This document shows, one piece after another, positions 61,620 to 64,000 of a DNA stretch of 64,000 nt. The position numbers and the translations under genes were made by a program. Below the pieces are notes generated by a model that was given only the letters and a program-made list of their open reading frames with translations, did not search any database and had not been told where the DNA came from. The DNA is taken from positions 3,906,001 through 3,970,000 of the forward strand of contig OX485803.1 in assembly GCA_950295325.1 (NCBI GenBank), given 5' to 3'. How positions within the stretch are numbered: the first letter of the stretch is position 1; each line of letters begins with the position of its first letter. The stretch is from Polytrichum commune (taxonomy: Eukaryota > Streptophyta > Polytrichopsida > Polytrichales > Polytrichaceae).

Positions 61620-62482
61620 CCGCTAATGAATAGCGGGTTAGAAGGCCGGGGCCGGGCGGCCAAGAGAGGCGCCGGCCCTCCTATGTCCCGCACCTAGGGG
61701 CAAGGACAACCAGGAAGGCAATCTCCCTAGGGTGGCAGGTGTCAACACCACAAGCCTCGCGGGCAACCACCTAAACCAAGGAGGTGTCGACACCTGGCAA
61801 GGTGTTGGCCCGCGAGGCTTCTGAGCCGTTGATGGGCCCGGCGCAATCTAATGGCCCGGATTCGAGGGTTTAAGGTGACCCCTTCCGCTCTCTCCTTCTC
61901 TCCCCTCCTCTTTTTTCTTTCTCTCTTTTTCTTCCTCTCTTCCTCCGCGCCAAGCGCCGCTCTTGGAAACGCCGCCGCCGCTTTCCATAGCGCCGCGCCA
62001 AGCGCTTCCTCTCGCACCTTTTGCTTTTGTCTTGGTCGCGCCGCTTCCCTTCATTCTTCTTTCTCCTTCATTCCTCTCCTCCTCTCTGATGCTTCTCCTC
62101 CTCTTCTCTCATTCTATTCCTCGTGTTATTGTCTTCCTCTTCTTATTCTCTCTTCTTGGTCCAGAGTGTTAGCTTTGAGTGAGTTCGGAGCGGTTTATTG
62201 TGTTGAACTCCTTACTTGTTTTGTAAAATTCATGCATGGAGTGATTTTAGGTTGAGTAGAAGTGAGCACGGTCGAGTGTGATAGAAAGGTAGAGGTCTTT
62301 CAAATTAGGCCTGAGTTTGCAAGAATCAGGGGGTTTGTGAGAAAGTTTTAGGGTGCTTGAGAGATTCATTGTGTTTCTGAGATCTTTGTGAGAGTTGTTC
62401 TTTAGTGCCACAACAGAGTTTCTGAGTCTGGTTGTAAGAAGCAGATTGTGAGAGCAGCTTTCAAGAGTTTGAAAGACAAGGT
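61620..62482 (+). promoter_or_regulatory. Probable promoter and untranslated first exon of the right-edge gene
   Basis: A GC-rich block (61,620-61,860) is followed by a pyrimidine-rich leader (61,880-62,160) typical of plant 5' UTRs. At 62,482/62,483 a strong donor reads ACAAG/GTAAGC. The matching acceptor is at 63,600-63,601. I infer a noncoding first exon ending at 62,482 and a 1,119-bp intron. The transcription start is not visible. Confidence 0.5.
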
Positions 62483-62601
62483 AAGCAATTTGCATCAGTG
62501 CACACAATTTGCATCATTCCCTTTAGGTTCCTGTTACATATACAATGCATAAGCATTGTATATGTTGCCCAAGCATTAAACATGCATCTGGAAACACAGT
62601 A

Positions 62602-63573
62602 GTTTGGGGAGACGACCCAAACTCATATTAAAATATAATAAATATTTGAATTGCAGCCTAAAATGAACTAAATGTTTGGATCGTTCGACCCAAACATTGC
62701 AGCCTCTTGTTTGGGTCGAGCGACCCAAACATTGCAGCCTCTTGTTTGGGTCGAGCGACCCAAACATTGGAGCCTCATTATGTTTGGGTCGCTCGACCCA
62801 AACATTACAGGGAGAAGAACTAAACCACATTGTAAAATATAAAAGAACTTTGAAAATTAAGTGAATGTTTGGGTCGTTCGACCCAAACATTGCAGACTGA
62901 AATGACTGGGTTGAGGTACCTAAATTTGCAGCCTAACATGTTTGGGTCGCTCGACCCAAACATTACAGGGAGAAGAACTAAACCACATTGTAAAATATAA
63001 AAGAACTTTGAAAATTAAGTGAATGTTTGGGTCGTTCGACCCAAACATTGCAGTCTGAAATGATTGGGTTGAGCTACCTAAATTTGCAACCTAACATGTT
63101 TCGGTCGGTCGACCCAAACATTACAGGGAGAAGAACTAAAGCACATTGTAAAATAAAAGAGAAATTTGAAAATTAAGTAATTGTTTGGGTCGTTCGACCC
63201 AAACATTGCAGTCTGAAATGAATGGGTTGAGCTACCTAAATTTGCAGCCTAACATATTTGGGTCGCTCGACCCAAACATTACAGGGAGAAGAACTAAACC
63301 ACATTGTAAAATATAAAAGAACTTCCAAAATTAAGTAATTGTTTGGGTCGTTCGACCCAAACATTGCAGTCTGAAATGAATGTGTTGAGATACCTAAATT
63401 TGCAGCCTCATCATGTTTGGGTCGCTCGACCCAAACATTACAGGGTGACCACCTAAACCACACTTTAAAATCTAAAAGATCTTTTAAAACGACTTTGAAA
63501 ATTAAGTAAATGTTTGGGTCAATCCTCCAAATGTTAAATGCACATTGCAATACTTTGGGTCGATCGACCGAAA
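62602..63573. repeat. Palindrome array B inside a probable first intron
   Basis: Twelve perfect or near-perfect copies of the same palindrome as array A (arms GTTTGGGTCG and CGACCCAAAC), plus degraded ones at both ends, span 62,602-63,573. In the regular part a ~158-bp unit carries two palindromes, one with centre CT and one with centre TT, separated by alternating spacers (ATTACAGGGAGAAGAACTAA and ATTGCAGTCTGAAATGA). One copy has centre GT with an arm change. The spacers are unrelated to array A. Confidence 0.93.
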
Positions 63574-63601
63574 CTCACAGTTTCGATTTCTTGGATTGCA
63601 G

Positions 63602-64000
63602 ATGGCCCCTAAAAAGAGACCAGGTGAAAGGTGGTTCATGCTCGCGCCAGACCACCTTTGGCAGGAGTATGAAACTCCACAGGACGATTCTTACGTCCCA
63701 AAAGATGGCGTCGTTTTGGCATGGTCCGTTCAGGTGGTGAAGGCATCCATGTTCAAGCTGCTATTCGTGGTGAAGGTGGGGACCCACGAGCAGCACACCT
63801 GGGCAACGCTGACGGGATGGGAGGTTGCGTCCGTCCAGTCTCTCGGGGACTACGTAGACGTGATACTGGAGAACTCCGCCGTGCAGAACGTCCACATGTT
63901 CATGCACCAGTTCTCCGAGCCCTTCGACCCCCTGTACGCCAAGGAGACTTGCGTCGACCCTGAAACCATAAAACCGGAGGCCATATTCATAGATGGTAGT
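63602..64000 (+). CDS. Unrecognised gene, 5' part only, runs off the window
   Basis: An open frame of 133 codons starts at an ATG directly after a strong acceptor (TTCTTGGATTGCAG) and is still open at the window edge. The protein opens MAPKKRPGERWFMLAPDHL; later it reads THEQHTWATLTGWEV, VHMFMHQFSEPFDPLY and ends AIFIDGS. I do not recognise the family. Third codon positions are strongly G/C from about 63,730 on, unlike the AT-rich surroundings, which supports real coding use and sets it apart from the transposon relics. The frame may also extend upstream through the first exon. Confidence 0.6.
   Translation, partial: MAPKKRPGERWFMLAPDHLWQEYETPQDDSYVPKDGVVLAWSVQVVKASMFKLLFVVKVGTHEQHTWATLTGWEVASVQSLGDYVDVILENSAVQNVHMFMHQFSEPFDPLYAKETCVDPETIKPEAIFIDGS

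Noticed and set aside
58927-63573. CRISPR-like regularly spaced palindromic repeats
   Set aside because: The spacers are themselves repeated, not unique, the units are 78-158 bp, there are no cas genes, and the DNA is plant nuclear.

Overview
The window is nuclear DNA of a land plant. The evidence is a MIKC-type MADS-box gene with the classic exon sizes, a SYP61-type syntaxin, a trichome-birefringence-like (TBL) gene, a short run of the plant telomere heptamer TTTAGGG, and plant-type transposons (Ty3/gypsy, LINE, PIF/Harbinger, pogo-like). I cannot name the species. The AT-rich, relic-filled spacers suggest a repeat-rich genome. A seed-free lineage (moss, fern or similar) is possible but not shown. 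All gene models were spliced by eye from reading frames and GT/AG boundaries.

Layout. 1-2.8 kb: a pogo-like DNA transposon with an internal deletion, inserted in the loop of a foldback element, then a possible SINE. 4.8-8.6 kb (minus): an intact seven-exon SYP61-like syntaxin with ~118-bp tandem repeats just upstream of its start. 10.5-14.8 kb: a decayed Ty3/gypsy element. 14.8-22.4 kb: mostly unassigned sequence plus a dispersed ~500-bp repeat. 22.4-26.8 kb (minus): a six-exon TBL-family gene whose reading frame is intact but whose GDS serine and DxxH histidine are both replaced; its first intron holds a tandem array that copies the exon 1 splice boundary. 30.6-34.3 kb (minus): a MIKC MADS-box gene with a tandemly duplicated 42-bp exon and a GC-AG intron. 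36.7-37.8 kb: a 226-bp tandem array, each unit carrying an 83-bp hairpin that recurs alone at 45.2 kb. 41.7-52.4 kb: foldback elements, a LINE relic, and a PIF/Harbinger element inserted in a second copy of the 20.4-kb repeat, so the window supplies its own empty site. 55.6-58.7 kb (minus): a two-exon gene of a large unnamed family (I recall it as DUF7869) with RNase-H-like acidic motifs. 58.9-63.6 kb: two unrelated repeat arrays built around the same 22-bp palindrome. One sits upstream of the 55.6-58.7 kb gene; the other lies inside the apparent first intron of an unrecognised plus-strand gene that runs off the right edge.

The three recognised cellular genes have separate roles: membrane traffic at the trans-Golgi network, cell-wall polysaccharide acetylation (probably lost here), and developmental transcription. 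They do not form a pathway. The most unusual features are the shared palindrome arrays at the 5' ends of two divergent genes, the active-site-less TBL gene, and the duplicated MADS exon.
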